A DNA stretch of 64,000 bases from Marinobacter arenosus. GTDB lineage: Bacteria; Pseudomonadota; Gammaproteobacteria; Pseudomonadales; Oleiphilaceae. Made by a program: the position numbers and the translations under genes. The notes below the pieces were generated by a model. It saw nothing but the letters and a program-made list of their open reading frames with translations. It did not search any database and was not told where the DNA came from. The DNA lies in the NCBI RefSeq assembly GCF_019264345.1, contig NZ_JAHVAO010000002.1, positions 62,001-126,000 of the forward strand, in the 5' to 3' direction. How positions within the stretch are numbered: the stretch's first letter is position 1; the number at the start of each line of letters is the position of its first letter. Below are positions 19,260 through 28,674 of this stretch, piece after piece.

Positions 19260-20399
19260 ATGATTCCACGTACGCTCTTCGACGCAGATCTTGAAGGCTT
19301 CCGCGATTCCGTCCGCAAGTTTCTGGAGCAGGAGGCGGCGCCCTATCACGAGCAATGGGAAAAGGACGGCCAGGTCAGCCGCGAACTCTGGCAAAAGGCC
19401 GGGGAGCTCGGTTTCCTGTGCCCCACCATGCCGGAGGAGTACGGCGGCGTCGGTGCGGATTTCCGCTACAGTGCCGTGATTATGGAAGAGGTGTCACGGG
19501 CGGGTCTGTCGGGCATTGGTTGGGGCCTGCATTCGGACATCGTTGCGCCTTACATCCTGAACTACGGCTCGGAAGAGCAGAAACAGCATTACCTGCCCAA
19601 GCTGGTGTCCGGCGAAATGATCACCGCCATTGCCATGACGGAGCCCGGCGCCGGGTCCGATCTTCAGGGTGTGAAAACCACGGCAGTCAAAAACGGTGAT
19701 CACTATGTCTTGAATGGTTCCAAGACGTTCATCACCAACGGGCAGCTGGCTGACCTGGTGATCGTGGTTGCCAAGACCGACCCGAAAGAGGGGGCCAAGG
19801 GCACTAGCTTGCTGCTGGTTGAGAGCGCCTGGGAGGGATTTGAAAAAGGCCAGAACCTGAACAAGGTCGGCATGAAAGCCCAGGATACCTCCGAGCTGTT
19901 CTTCCAGGACGTGAAGGTGCCGGTTACCCACCTGTTGGGCTCCATGGAAGGGCAGGGCTTCTTCCAGCTTATGCAGGAACTGCCGGCTGAGCGCCTGCAG
20001 GTCGCTCTGTCAGCGGTCGCGGCCGCGGAAGCGGCGTGGCAGTGGACGCTGGATTACGTGAAAGAGCGCAAGGCATTCGGTAAGCCGGTCATCAAGTTCC
20101 AGAACACCCGGTTCAAGATGGCGGAAATGAAGGCGGAGATTACCGCGGCCCGCGTCTTTACCGACCGCTGCCTGGAACTTCACCTCGACAAGAAACTGGA
20201 CATCCCGACGGCGGCCATGCTCAAGCAGCTCACCACCGATCTTCAGTGCAAGGTCATGGATGAGTGTGTTCAGCTCCACGGTGGCTATGGTTACATGTGG
20301 GAGTACCCGATCGCCCGTGCCTGGGCGGATTCCCGCGTGCAGCGCATCTATGCCGGCACCAATGAGATCATGAAGGAAATCGTCGCCCGCTCATTCTGA
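19260..20399 (+). CDS. acyl-CoA dehydrogenase, long-chain type
   Basis: FAD enzyme of the first beta-oxidation step. The ATG at 19260 has GAGG seven bases upstream and gives 379 residues. The flavin/substrate motif is AIAMTEPGAGSDLQG. The C-terminal motif is RIYAGTNEIMKE: alanine replaces the catalytic glutamate found there in medium-chain enzymes (YEGT). The base is therefore expected in ELPAERLQVAL, as in long-chain and isovaleryl-CoA dehydrogenases. It stands alone, not in a fad operon. The exact chain length cannot be told. Confidence 0.93.
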   Translation: MIPRTLFDADLEGFRDSVRKFLEQEAAPYHEQWEKDGQVSRELWQKAGELGFLCPTMPEEYGGVGADFRYSAVIMEEVSRAGLSGIGWGLHSDIVAPYILNYGSEEQKQHYLPKLVSGEMITAIAMTEPGAGSDLQGVKTTAVKNGDHYVLNGSKTFITNGQLADLVIVVAKTDPKEGAKGTSLLLVESAWEGFEKGQNLNKVGMKAQDTSELFFQDVKVPVTHLLGSMEGQGFFQLMQELPAERLQVALSAVAAAEAAWQWTLDYVKERKAFGKPVIKFQNTRFKMAEMKAEITAARVFTDRCLELHLDKKLDIPTAAMLKQLTTDLQCKVMDECVQLHGGYGYMWEYPIARAWADSRVQRIYAGTNEIMKEIVARSF

Positions 20400-20555
20400 G
20401 GAGGCGGGGTCCCGGGGTCGTCAAGCCGCCGGGACCCACATCCTGCTGCGAATGCGTTACCAAAGTTTACAAATTGCCAAACCTATCAAGGTCTAGGCTC
20501 TCTACATCCCCTAAAGTAGCGGCACAACCTCTAACAAGGATAAACGGTTGCCGCG

Positions 20556-22457
20556 ATGAAACGCCTCCCGAGTCTCTCCGTCTTCACTCTTGCCTTCGTC
20601 CTGACCGGTTGCGGTGAGGAATCTGATCAGTTGCCGGTCGATGGCAGGGAATTCGATGGTGTTGAATACAGCCAGTCATCGGTTTACACCGGGAAGGTCA
20701 TCGATGGTTACCTGAATAATGCCCGGGTCTGGCTCGACATGGATGGCGACAGTCAGTACACCGCCGGGCCGCTGACCATCACCCTGGACAATGGCTCGGA
20801 TGTGGTTCTGGAGTCGGGGGAGCCCACCGCCATGAGCGGTCCGGGTGGAGCCTTTTCCCTGGATGTTTCGGAATTGTCCGTTGACCCTGTGGTCGGGCCG
20901 GACTTGGATCCCCGCGACTATCCCCTGATCGCCCTGGCCATTCCGGGGCAGACGCTGGAAGAGACCCGCGCCGGCGATGTGGTCATTACCGACGCCTTCA
21001 TGATGTCGGCGTCACCGGGGCTCCGTAACGTCACGCCGCTGACCACGCTGGCCAGGTTTCGGGGCTTGGCGGGCCTGCCCGAGGGGGCGGGGGACGATCT
21101 GGACGCCAGCCTGGTTGACCTGAATCTGGTGCGTGACTATGTCCTCGCCGGCGACGAGCAGGCCCATGCCTATGCCCGGGCCCTTGCGCGGTTCATGGCC
21201 AGTCAGTTGCCCCGGGAGTATGGCGACTTGCTGGCGGCGCCCGGAAGCGACGGTACCGAGCGGTACCTGAGTCCCCAGGCGGCCTTCCTTCTCGGTATCT
21301 CGCTGGTCCAGAACGCCAACCAGGTGATCGGCGTGGTCGATGAAGCGGCGAACGGCGATTACGCGAATGTCGATGTCACTGCGCTGACCCTGCCGGAGGT
21401 TCCGCTGGAACTGAGTGATCCGGCGTTGCTGACCAAGCAACGGATCTTCGCGCAACCGGAGCGGTCCGGTACCTTGCCGACGAACCTCTCGGACCTGCTG
21501 TTATCAGCGGAGATTTCCTTCGACTACAGCGAAGATGGTCGCATCCAATCGGTGTCCGCGGAGGGCTGTCTGGCGCCATCGATGCCGGAACTGGCACGGC
21601 TTGTTTCGGTGGGTGGCTATGTCGCCAATCTCGGTACCCAGTGGCTGCCGTCTGCCGCCTTGTCGGCCCAGAGCCGGATAAACTTTGATAACGCCGGGAT
21701 TGATGAACGGCTTGAGTTCGATTGGGCAAACAATCGGATCTACTTCGAGACAACCACCACCTGCCACGATCAGGAAGGTATCTTCGCAGGGTCCAGTGAG
21801 CTGGGCGGCAGCCCGGAAGTCACCTACAGCTGGACCATGCAGGATGGCAGCCTGACCGAGCTGATTGCTCAGATCCCCCAGCCCGGGGGCGGTACGCTGG
21901 TCCGGACACTGGAGCCGCTCACAACCAATGCGACGACTGGTTTTCCCGGATACCGTCTGAGTGAAGAGGGCGCAGAGCAGGAATCACTGGCGTTCAACGA
22001 AGTCCTCACTGACTGCACCGTGGCGCCGGCGGCGGTGGGCATGGATCTCGTTGTCAGCGCGTCTCAGGCCTACGACTTTTCGGGCTATTCACCGCAACCG
22101 GCGACCTTTGTCGACCTCGTTCTGGAGTTCGATGCGCGGGCGTTCGCGTATCCGGGGCCCCAGGACAGCCTGACGGTCAGGCGACCCCTGCGGTACGGAT
22201 TCCTGGACCCGGCATCGGCCAGTCTGACCAACGTCGAGTCAGACGGGAGCCTGGAATGGGCAATGTTTTATCCACCGGTCGGCGGCGAGGCGTTTGTGGC
22301 GGCCCAGCCCAACCTCATTGAAGAGGCCTACCTGAGAAAATACAACAGCGGTTTGGTCTGCGGTCGGGCGTTCGAGGAGCAGCAGGCAGGCGCCTTTGCG
22401 CGCGTGGAGTATCAGTACGAGGCGCTGTCTGAATATCTGGTCGGGTTGCTGCAGTAA
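20556..22457 (+). CDS. large lipoprotein of unknown function
   Basis: A 633-residue protein with a lipoprotein signal peptide ending in LTGC (cysteine near residue 19). Near residue 60 there is an extracellular repeat-like segment, VIDGYLNNARVWLDMDGD, with a calcium-loop-like DMDGDSQYT. This pattern occurs at the start of many marine surface and adhesin-type proteins. The rest is acidic, with many short polar stretches and no recognised catalytic motif. It is monocistronic and followed by the convergent tRNA-Leu. I do not recognise a specific family. Confidence 0.8.
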   Translation: MKRLPSLSVFTLAFVLTGCGEESDQLPVDGREFDGVEYSQSSVYTGKVIDGYLNNARVWLDMDGDSQYTAGPLTITLDNGSDVVLESGEPTAMSGPGGAFSLDVSELSVDPVVGPDLDPRDYPLIALAIPGQTLEETRAGDVVITDAFMMSASPGLRNVTPLTTLARFRGLAGLPEGAGDDLDASLVDLNLVRDYVLAGDEQAHAYARALARFMASQLPREYGDLLAAPGSDGTERYLSPQAAFLLGISLVQNANQVIGVVDEAANGDYANVDVTALTLPEVPLELSDPALLTKQRIFAQPERSGTLPTNLSDLLLSAEISFDYSEDGRIQSVSAEGCLAPSMPELARLVSVGGYVANLGTQWLPSAALSAQSRINFDNAGIDERLEFDWANNRIYFETTTTCHDQEGIFAGSSELGGSPEVTYSWTMQDGSLTELIAQIPQPGGGTLVRTLEPLTTNATTGFPGYRLSEEGAEQESLAFNEVLTDCTVAPAAVGMDLVVSASQAYDFSGYSPQPATFVDLVLEFDARAFAYPGPQDSLTVRRPLRYGFLDPASASLTNVESDGSLEWAMFYPPVGGEAFVAAQPNLIEEAYLRKYNSGLVCGRAFEEQQAGAFARVEYQYEALSEYLVGLLQ

Positions 22458-22555
22458 GGCGGCATCCGGCCAACGCAACGTTCCAGACCGAATGCGGTCA
22501 GGGCTGAGAGAACTTGCTGGATGCTTGGGATCTGAACACTTCCTGAGGGAGGAAG

Positions 22556-22642
22556 TGGTGCCGAGGAGAGGACTTGAACCTCCACGGGGTTGCCCCCACT
22601 AGCACCTGAAGCTAGCGTGTCTACCAATTTCACCACCTCGGC
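22556..22642 (-). tRNA. tRNA-Leu (CAG)
   Basis: An 87-nt class II tRNA with encoded CCA. The acceptor stem is GCCGAGG with its complement, the anticodon loop is TTCAGGT (anticodon CAG), a long variable arm is present (GGGGGCAACCCC region), and the T arm contains GGTTCAAGTCC. Confidence 0.97.
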
Positions 22643-22727
22643 AGGTGATTTGCAGAGCCGCCCTTAGTTTATTGAAAACTCGGCGTTTCTGCCAGCGTTG
22701 AGGCGTGTCCCTCAACCGATGGCGCGT

Positions 22728-22756
22728 ACTTTAATAATTCCCGGAAAAGCTGTCAA
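22728..22756 (-). promoter_or_regulatory. sigma-70-type promoter for tRNA-Leu
   Basis: A perfect TTGACA (22751-22756) and TAAAGT (22728-22733) are separated by exactly 17 bases. They are followed by a GC-rich discriminator, ACGCGCC. The predicted start lies roughly 75-80 bases upstream of the mature tRNA. A similar box set precedes tRNA-Met. Confidence 0.8.
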
Positions 22757-22897
22757 ACTTTTTTTGCAGAAATGGTGGGCAGGTATTTGTGCCTATTCCG
22801 GGCGCCTTGTTAGGCAGCAGCGGCATCCCAACGTTATACTGCAGAACAAATGAATGAACCTGTGCCGATGTGGCGCAGACATACAGCAAGGATCCGA

Positions 22898-25468
22898 ATG
22901 GTTTCCAGGAAGAAAACTGACCGGGACCCGCACGCCAACCGTGAGGCCCAGAAATACGAGAATCCCATTCAGAGCCGGGAATTCATTCTCGGTCATTTGA
23001 AGGAGAGAGGTGCACCGGCAACCCACGAGACACTGTGTGGCGAGCTGGGGCAAACGTCGCCAGAGGGTATTGAGGCCCTGCGGCGTCGCCTGATTGCCAT
23101 GTGCCGGGACGGGCAGCTTATCTGTAACCGTCGCGGCGCCTACCTCCCGATCGAAGAGGCAGATCTGGTCACCGGCCGTGTCATCGGACACAAGGACGGC
23201 TTCGGCTTCCTGGTGCCGGATGATGGTGGCTCTGACCTGTTCCTGACCGCCCGCCAGATGCGCCAGGTGTTCCATGGCGACCGGGTGGCGGCCCGTGTTG
23301 ACCGGGTCGATGACCGGGGGCGTCGGGAAGGGGTGATTGTCGAGGTGCTTGAGTACCGGACCAGTCAGACCGTTGGGCGCTTTTTCCAGGAAAGCGGCAT
23401 CAGTTTCGTGGTGCCGGAGAATGCCCGCATCAACCACGAGGTTCTGATCCCCCAGGAGCATGCCGGGGGAGCCCGTCACGGGCAATACGTGGTGGTGGAC
23501 ATCATCCGTCAGCCAAGTGTTCGTACCCAGCCCCTGGGGAAAGTGGTCGAGGTGTTGGGTGAGCACATGGCGCCCGGCATGGAAATCGATGTCGCCATTC
23601 GGTCATACGATATCCCCCACAGTTGGCCGCCGTCAGTGGGCGAGCAGGTGGCAAAGATTCCGGAAGAAGTCACCGAAAAAGACAAGGAAAATCGGGTTGA
23701 TATCCGCAATCTCCGGTTGGTGACCATTGACGATGAAACCGCTCGGGATTTCGATGACGCGGTCTACTGTGAGCCCCGGCCGCGGGGCGGATACCGCCTG
23801 ATCGTCGCAATAGCCGACGTTTCCCACTACGTCCGTCCCGGTACGCCACTCGATGAAGAGGCAGTGAATCGCAGTACCTCGGTGTACTTCCCGGATCACG
23901 TGGTTCCGATGCTGCCAGAGAAGCTCTCGAATGGCCTCTGCTCGCTGAACCCGGGCGTCGATCGCCTGTGTATGGTGGCCGACATGACCATCAGTGCTGC
24001 GGGCAACATCAGTGGCTACAGCTTTTACCAGGCAGTGATGTACAGCCATGCGCGCCTTACCTACAACAAGGTAAGCGACATGCTGGAGCACCCCGATTCC
24101 GAGTCGGGCTATCGTCTGTCGGAGCAGTACGCCCACGTCCTTCCGCAGCTGCACAATCTGTACGGGCTGTATCAGCTGCTGCGCGAGGCGCGGACCGAAC
24201 GCGGTGCGATCGATTTCGAAACCACGGAAACCAAGGTCGTCTTCGATGCCAACCGGAAAATCGAAGAGATTGTGCCGGTTACCCGTAACGACGCTCACAA
24301 GATCATTGAGGAATGCATGTTGTGTGCGAACGTCGCCACAGCCCGATTCCTCAAGAAACATAAGATTCCTGCGCTTTACCGGGTCCACGATGGGCCCTCC
24401 GAAGAGCGCCTGAATGCGGTCAGACTGTTCCTCGGCGAGCTGGGGCTGCAGCTGGGTGGCGGAGATAATCCCACGTCCGCCGATTATCAGGCGTTGCTCT
24501 CCGAGATTGCCGAACGGTCGGACGCGAATGTCATTCAAATGGTCATGCTGCGCTCCCTCAGTCAGGCGGTATACAGTCCTGAGGAAGGGGGTCACTTCGG
24601 TCTTGGCTTTGCGGGCTACGCGCATTTCACCTCGCCAATCCGGCGTTACCCGGATTTGATCGCCCACCGGGCGGTGAAGTCCGTTATTCACGGCGATAAC
24701 GCGTCAAAAGACGTGGTCAAACCGCCGAAATCGGACCCGGCGCTGGCCGAATACCCCTACGATTTTCCTCAGATGGAACGTCTGGGGGAGCATACTTCGA
24801 TGGCCGAGCGCAGGGCGGATGATGCCACCCGGGACGTCATGGCCTGGCTCAAGTGCGAGTACCTCCGCGACCACGTCGGGGAGGAATACGACGGCGTCAT
24901 TGCCGCTGTGGTGCCTTTCGGGTTCTTCGTGGAGCTGTCCGGTGTCTACATCGAGGGTCTGGTCCATGTGTCGACGCTGAGCGGGGATTACTTCCACCAC
25001 GACGCCGCCAAGCATCGACTGATCGGGGAGCACACCGCGATGAGCTTCAGGCTTGGCGATGAGGTCCGGGTCAAGGTTGTTCGGGTCGGCATGGAGGATC
25101 GCAAGATTGACCTGGAACTGATCAGCGATCCAGTGCACCGTCAGGCGGATCGTGACGCTCTGGCCGTTCCCAAGTCTGATGAGCGTGGCAAGGGGAAGGG
25201 CAAGCGTACCGGTGGAAAAGGCAAGGCGGGAGCCCGGGAAAAATCGGGTCCCAAGGGGCGTGCGCCGGCTGACGGTGAGCTGAAGCGTCCACGCAAAAAA
25301 TCCGGTGGCAAGGCGCCCGCCAAACCCGCGACGCCCGCAAAGGCTTCCGGTGCCGATAATGAGCCGCCATCGGCCAGGGATGAGCTGGTTGCCCAGGCTG
25401 CCAAGCTCGCATTAGAGAAAGGCAAGAAGTCCGGTCAGGGCGATAAAAAACGGAAACCCCGCAAGTAA
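22898..25468 (+). CDS. rnr: exoribonuclease RNase R
   Basis: Processive 3'-5' exoribonuclease that degrades structured RNA. The ATG at 22898 follows AAGGA at ideal spacing, giving 856 residues; an upstream ATG at 22850 would add 16. Domain order: N-terminal helix-turn-helix-like region, cold-shock domains (FGFLVPDDGGSDLFL), and the RNB catalytic domain with TIDDETARDFDDAVY (metal-binding aspartates). An S1 domain follows (YDGVIAAVVPFGFFVELSG), then a lysine/glycine-rich tail from about residue 760. Next is rlmB, 15 bases on, the usual rnr-rlmB operon. Confidence 0.97.
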   Translation: MVSRKKTDRDPHANREAQKYENPIQSREFILGHLKERGAPATHETLCGELGQTSPEGIEALRRRLIAMCRDGQLICNRRGAYLPIEEADLVTGRVIGHKDGFGFLVPDDGGSDLFLTARQMRQVFHGDRVAARVDRVDDRGRREGVIVEVLEYRTSQTVGRFFQESGISFVVPENARINHEVLIPQEHAGGARHGQYVVVDIIRQPSVRTQPLGKVVEVLGEHMAPGMEIDVAIRSYDIPHSWPPSVGEQVAKIPEEVTEKDKENRVDIRNLRLVTIDDETARDFDDAVYCEPRPRGGYRLIVAIADVSHYVRPGTPLDEEAVNRSTSVYFPDHVVPMLPEKLSNGLCSLNPGVDRLCMVADMTISAAGNISGYSFYQAVMYSHARLTYNKVSDMLEHPDSESGYRLSEQYAHVLPQLHNLYGLYQLLREARTERGAIDFETTETKVVFDANRKIEEIVPVTRNDAHKIIEECMLCANVATARFLKKHKIPALYRVHDGPSEERLNAVRLFLGELGLQLGGGDNPTSADYQALLSEIAERSDANVIQMVMLRSLSQAVYSPEEGGHFGLGFAGYAHFTSPIRRYPDLIAHRAVKSVIHGDNASKDVVKPPKSDPALAEYPYDFPQMERLGEHTSMAERRADDATRDVMAWLKCEYLRDHVGEEYDGVIAAVVPFGFFVELSGVYIEGLVHVSTLSGDYFHHDAAKHRLIGEHTAMSFRLGDEVRVKVVRVGMEDRKIDLELISDPVHRQADRDALAVPKSDERGKGKGKRTGGKGKAGAREKSGPKGRAPADGELKRPRKKSGGKAPAKPATPAKASGADNEPPSARDELVAQAAKLALEKGKKSGQGDKKRKPRK

Positions 25469-25483
25469 CAGGAATCAGAGCCA

Positions 25484-26221
25484 GTGTCCGGAGAGTTTGT
25501 ATTTGGTTGGCATGCGGTTGAGGCGGTTCTCAAGCGTGAGCCCGAGAGATTGCAGCAGGTCTGGATCCAGACCGGTCGTCAGGATAAGCGGGTAAAAAGC
25601 GTCACCGACGCCCTTGATGCCCTTGGTGTTCGCTGGAAGGTGGTGCATCGCAGGGAACTGGATGAACGGGTGTCCGGCGTCCATCAGGGCGTCGTGGCGG
25701 CGGTCAGTGAAAGTCGTGAATGGACGGAAGACGATCTGCTGGCCCAGCTCGCTGGCAGTGACAAGCCGCCGTTTCTGCTGGTGTTGGACGGCGTCACTGA
25801 TCCTCATAACCTCGGAGCGTGCATGCGCACGGCGGATGCCGTAGGTGTCCAGGCGGTCATCGTTCCCAAGGACAAGTCCGCGTCACTGACGCCCGTGGCC
25901 CGCAAGGTGGCGTGTGGCGCTGCTGAGACCGTGCCCTTTGTTCGTGTGACCAATCTCGCCCGTTTCCTGCGCACCCTCAAGGAGTTGGGTATCTGGCTGA
26001 TCGGAACCGCCGGTGAGGCCGATGCCACGCTCTTTCAGGCCGATTTCAAGGGGCCGGTGGCACTGGTCATGGGTGCCGAGGGGAAGGGGATGCGCCGTCT
26101 GACCCGGGAGCATTGCGACCAGCTCATCAATATTCCGATGCTGGGTCACGTGGACAGCCTCAACGTATCCGTGGCTACGGGTGTTTGCCTATACGAAGCC
26201 CTGCGCCAGCGCCTTGGTTAA
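25484..26221 (+). CDS. rlmB: 23S rRNA (guanosine2251-2'-O)-methyltransferase
   Basis: SPOUT methyltransferase that methylates G2251 in the ribosomal P loop. Starts with GTG ([19 protein letters not shown]). SpoU motifs are present: [33 protein letters not shown] and [17 protein letters not shown]. Length 245 residues. It lies 15 bases after rnr and probably shares its message. Confidence 0.96.
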   Translation: MSGEFVFGWHAVEAVLKREPERLQQVWIQTGRQDKRVKSVTDALDALGVRWKVVHRRELDERVSGVHQGVVAAVSESREWTEDDLLAQLAGSDKPPFLLVLDGVTDPHNLGACMRTADAVGVQAVIVPKDKSASLTPVARKVACGAAETVPFVRVTNLARFLRTLKELGIWLIGTAGEADATLFQADFKGPVALVMGAEGKGMRRLTREHCDQLINIPMLGHVDSLNVSVATGVCLYEALRQRLG

Positions 26222-26462
26222 CCCTTGCACAGAAGCCCCCGGCCGCCTAGAATACGTGACCCCTTTTCCAAGGGGTGGTTTTGTATTGCCTGCTCGTCAG
26301 GCCTCCAAAATCCAGCTTTTGATCAAGCCTTTCTTGTAAGGCCTTATTGATAAAGCAAAAAAACGGCAGCCCAGGCTGTCACCTCCTTGCTTTCACGTTT
26401 AACCGGTTGGGCCAGGCGCCCGAAGGTTGAAAAGAAAGCTGTTTAAACCGTAGGGAGAACTC
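26222..26462 (+). promoter_or_regulatory. intergenic leader of the rpsF-rpsR-rplI operon
   Basis: The 241 bases between rlmB and rpsF hold no gene. A short hairpin (CCCCTT at 26260-26265 with AAGGGG at 26270-26275, then TGGTTTT) may end rlmB transcription. A second stem (GGCAGCC.GGCTGTC near 26366-26380) lies in the presumed leader of rpsF. In many bacteria this leader is bound by the S6:S18 complex for autoregulation; whether this stem is that site is inference only. Confidence 0.4.
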
Positions 26463-26879
26463 ATGCGTCACTACGAAATCGTTTTCATGGTACACCCGGA
26501 TCAGAGCGAGCAGGTGCCCGCGATGATCGAGCGTTATACCAGCGTCATCACTGAAGATGGCGGTCAGGTACATCGCCTTGAAGATTGGGGCCGTCGTCAC
26601 CTGGCTTACCCGATCAACAAGATTCACAAGGCTCACTACGTGCTGATGAACGTTGAATGTTCACAAGCCGCAATGGACGAGCTGACTCACAACTTCCGGT
26701 TCAACGATGCCATCATCCGTGACCTGATTCTGCGTCGCGATGAAGCCGTTTCCGATCTGTCTCCGTTGAAAGCCGCCGAGTCCCGTGAGGACCGTCGTTC
26801 TGGTGGAGATGACCGTCCGCGCCGCTCAGCCGAATCCGACGACCGTCGCAAGGCTGAGACTCAGGACGAAGAAGAGTAA
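26463..26879 (+). CDS. rpsF: 30S ribosomal protein S6
   Basis: S6 binds 16S rRNA with S18. It begins [19 protein letters not shown] and has the [20 protein letters not shown] block of the family. The 138 residues include a charged tail ([20 protein letters not shown]), the region glutamylated by RimK in some relatives. The AGGGAGAA ribosome site is close to the ATG. First gene of the block with rpsR 25 bases downstream. Confidence 0.98.
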   Translation: MRHYEIVFMVHPDQSEQVPAMIERYTSVITEDGGQVHRLEDWGRRHLAYPINKIHKAHYVLMNVECSQAAMDELTHNFRFNDAIIRDLILRRDEAVSDLSPLKAAESREDRRSGGDDRPRRSAESDDRRKAETQDEEE

Positions 26880-26904
26880 TTAACCGGAGTTGAGGAGTTA
26901 AGTT

Positions 26905-27135
26905 ATGGCTCGTTTTTTCAGACGTCGTAAGTTCTGCCGTTTCACGGCAGAAGGTGTTAAAGAGATCGATTACAAGGATCTGGACACCCTGAAAGGCTAC
27001 ATCACTGAAACCGGCAAAATCGTGCCCAGCCGCATCACCGGCACTAAAGCACGTTATCAGCGTCAGCTGGCTACCGCTATCAAGCGTGCCCGCTACCTGG
27101 CACTGCTGCCGTACTCGGACAGCCACGACAACTAA
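26905..27135 (+). CDS. rpsR: 30S ribosomal protein S18
   Basis: A 76-residue S18 with [39 protein letters not shown] and the terminal [12 protein letters not shown]. It forms a heterodimer with S6 on the small-subunit platform. A GAGGAG ribosome site precedes the ATG. The next gene starts 26 bases later. Confidence 0.98.
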   Translation: MARFFRRRKFCRFTAEGVKEIDYKDLDTLKGYITETGKIVPSRITGTKARYQRQLATAIKRARYLALLPYSDSHDN

Positions 27136-27161
27136 GTAACAGATAAACAGGACTTGGGACC

Positions 27162-28028
27162 ATGCGTGCACTTGCACAGTATGTAATGCGCGGTCCCCTG
27201 CAGGCCGGCGGGGTAGCAGCAGTCACGACTGCCATACCTTTGCTGTTCTGGATTGGCGCAGCGGTTGTCGGCCTGGTTATTCTCAGGCTTGGCATCAGTC
27301 AGGGGTTAAACATTGGCCTCTGGGCACTACTTCCGGCGCTCGGTTGGAGCTGGTTCGGGCAAGACCCGACAGCCCTGGCGGTGCTGCTTCAGGTAATGTT
27401 GATGGCGTCATTGCTCAGAACCACGCTGTTCTGGGAAAGAGCCCTCCTCGGGGGGAGTTTTCTGGCAATCGTCACGGGGCTCATGTTGCCCGTGATCTAC
27501 CCCGCTCTGTTGGACGATCTGGTCCAGGCCGGGGTGAGCTTTTACGAACAGTACAATGCCGACGTGGCCCAGACCCTTGGGGGCGACCTCGAGAAAGTCA
27601 TACGGGACACCATGAATGCCAGTATGGCGGGTACCTACCTCGCCACTGGCATCGGCATGACGATGCTGGCCAGGTCATGGCAGGCGGGGCTTTATAACCC
27701 CGGCGGATTCCGCAAGGAGTTCCATGCCCTGAGACTGTCGCCCGCCGTTGCGGTAGTGTGTGCGGTCACCATGGTGGTTGGTCCGATACTTGGGCTGAAC
27801 GCCATGCTGCTGGTCTGGGTGGCGGGTACGCCCCTGTTCCTGGCGAGCGTGGCCCTGGTCCACGGCCTCGTTGGACGTAAAAAGCTGAGTGGGCAGTGGC
27901 TGGTGCTGTTCTATATTGCACTGGTTCTGTTGGGCCCAAGCCTGATGATTCTGTTAGTAGTTCTGGCTTTTGTGGATAGCTGGCTGGATATCCGGGGGCG
28001 TATAAAACCTGCCGGGCCGGCTGAATAA
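27162..28028 (+). CDS. multi-pass membrane protein in the rpsR-rplI operon (DUF2232-like)
   Basis: A 288-residue inner-membrane protein with about seven or eight helices, for example [20 protein letters not shown] near the start and [20 protein letters not shown] near the end. It sits between rpsR and rplI, where pseudomonads carry a DUF2232-type membrane protein. No catalytic motif is visible and the function is unknown. Its tight spacing to rplI (19 bases) makes co-transcription likely. Confidence 0.75.
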   Translation: MRALAQYVMRGPLQAGGVAAVTTAIPLLFWIGAAVVGLVILRLGISQGLNIGLWALLPALGWSWFGQDPTALAVLLQVMLMASLLRTTLFWERALLGGSFLAIVTGLMLPVIYPALLDDLVQAGVSFYEQYNADVAQTLGGDLEKVIRDTMNASMAGTYLATGIGMTMLARSWQAGLYNPGGFRKEFHALRLSPAVAVVCAVTMVVGPILGLNAMLLVWVAGTPLFLASVALVHGLVGRKKLSGQWLVLFYIALVLLGPSLMILLVVLAFVDSWLDIRGRIKPAGPAE

Positions 28029-28047
28029 GCACGAAGAGGTTAACGAG

Positions 28048-28494
28048 ATGGAAGTTATTCTGCTCGAGAAAGTAGCAAACCTTGGATCCCTGGGTGACAA
28101 GGTAAAGGTTAAGGCCGGTTACGGTCGTAATTTCCTGCTTCCGTATGGCAAGGCTGTACCTGCCACCGAAGCAAACCTGAAGGCGTTCGAAGAGCGTCGC
28201 GCAGAGCTTGAAAAAGCGGCTGCCGAGAAACTGGCTGCTGCCCAGGCCCGCGCCGAGGCTCTGGAAGGTGCGTCCTTCACCATCAGCTCCAAGGCTGGTG
28301 ACGAAGGCAAGCTGTTCGGTTCTATCGGTGTTCGTGACATCGCAGACGCGATCACAACCGGTGGCACTGAAGTCGAGAAGAGCGAAGTTCGTCTGCCTGA
28401 AGGTCCGATCCGCGTGACCGGCGAGTACGACATCGAGCTGCAGCTGCACTCCGACGTTGAAGTAACTGTCAAGCTGGCGGTTGTTGCAGAGTAA
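28048..28494 (+). CDS. rplI: 50S ribosomal protein L9
   Basis: A 148-residue L9 with the N-terminal [20 protein letters not shown] rRNA-binding domain, a long central helix ([20 protein letters not shown]), and a C-terminal domain containing [14 protein letters not shown]. It helps keep the reading frame by restraining neighbouring ribosomes. An AAGAGG ribosome site is upstream and a strong hairpin follows. Confidence 0.98.
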   Translation: MEVILLEKVANLGSLGDKVKVKAGYGRNFLLPYGKAVPATEANLKAFEERRAELEKAAAEKLAAAQARAEALEGASFTISSKAGDEGKLFGSIGVRDIADAITTGGTEVEKSEVRLPEGPIRVTGEYDIELQLHSDVEVTVKLAVVAE

Positions 28495-28542
28495 TCTGCA
28501 GCAACACTGGCCAGGCCGGGTCACCCCGGCCGCGCTTGATTG

Positions 28543-28577
28543 AACGGGCCCGAGCCGGAGACGGTTTCGGGCCCGTT
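28543..28577 (+). terminator. strong hairpin after rplI
   Basis: Perfect 11-bp arms, AACGGGCCCGA (28543-28553) and TCGGGCCCGTT (28567-28577), are followed by GCTTTCT rather than a clean T run. It is probably the terminator of the rpsF operon, though the weak tail leaves some doubt. Confidence 0.65.
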
Positions 28578-28674
28578 GCTTTCTGGTATTCTTAGCTTTT
28601 TGTAAGCCTTCTCCCATTCCCGAAGCGTTCCCCGTAAACTGTGTGCTTCGTGGTATCCAGCTGAAGACGTTGTT

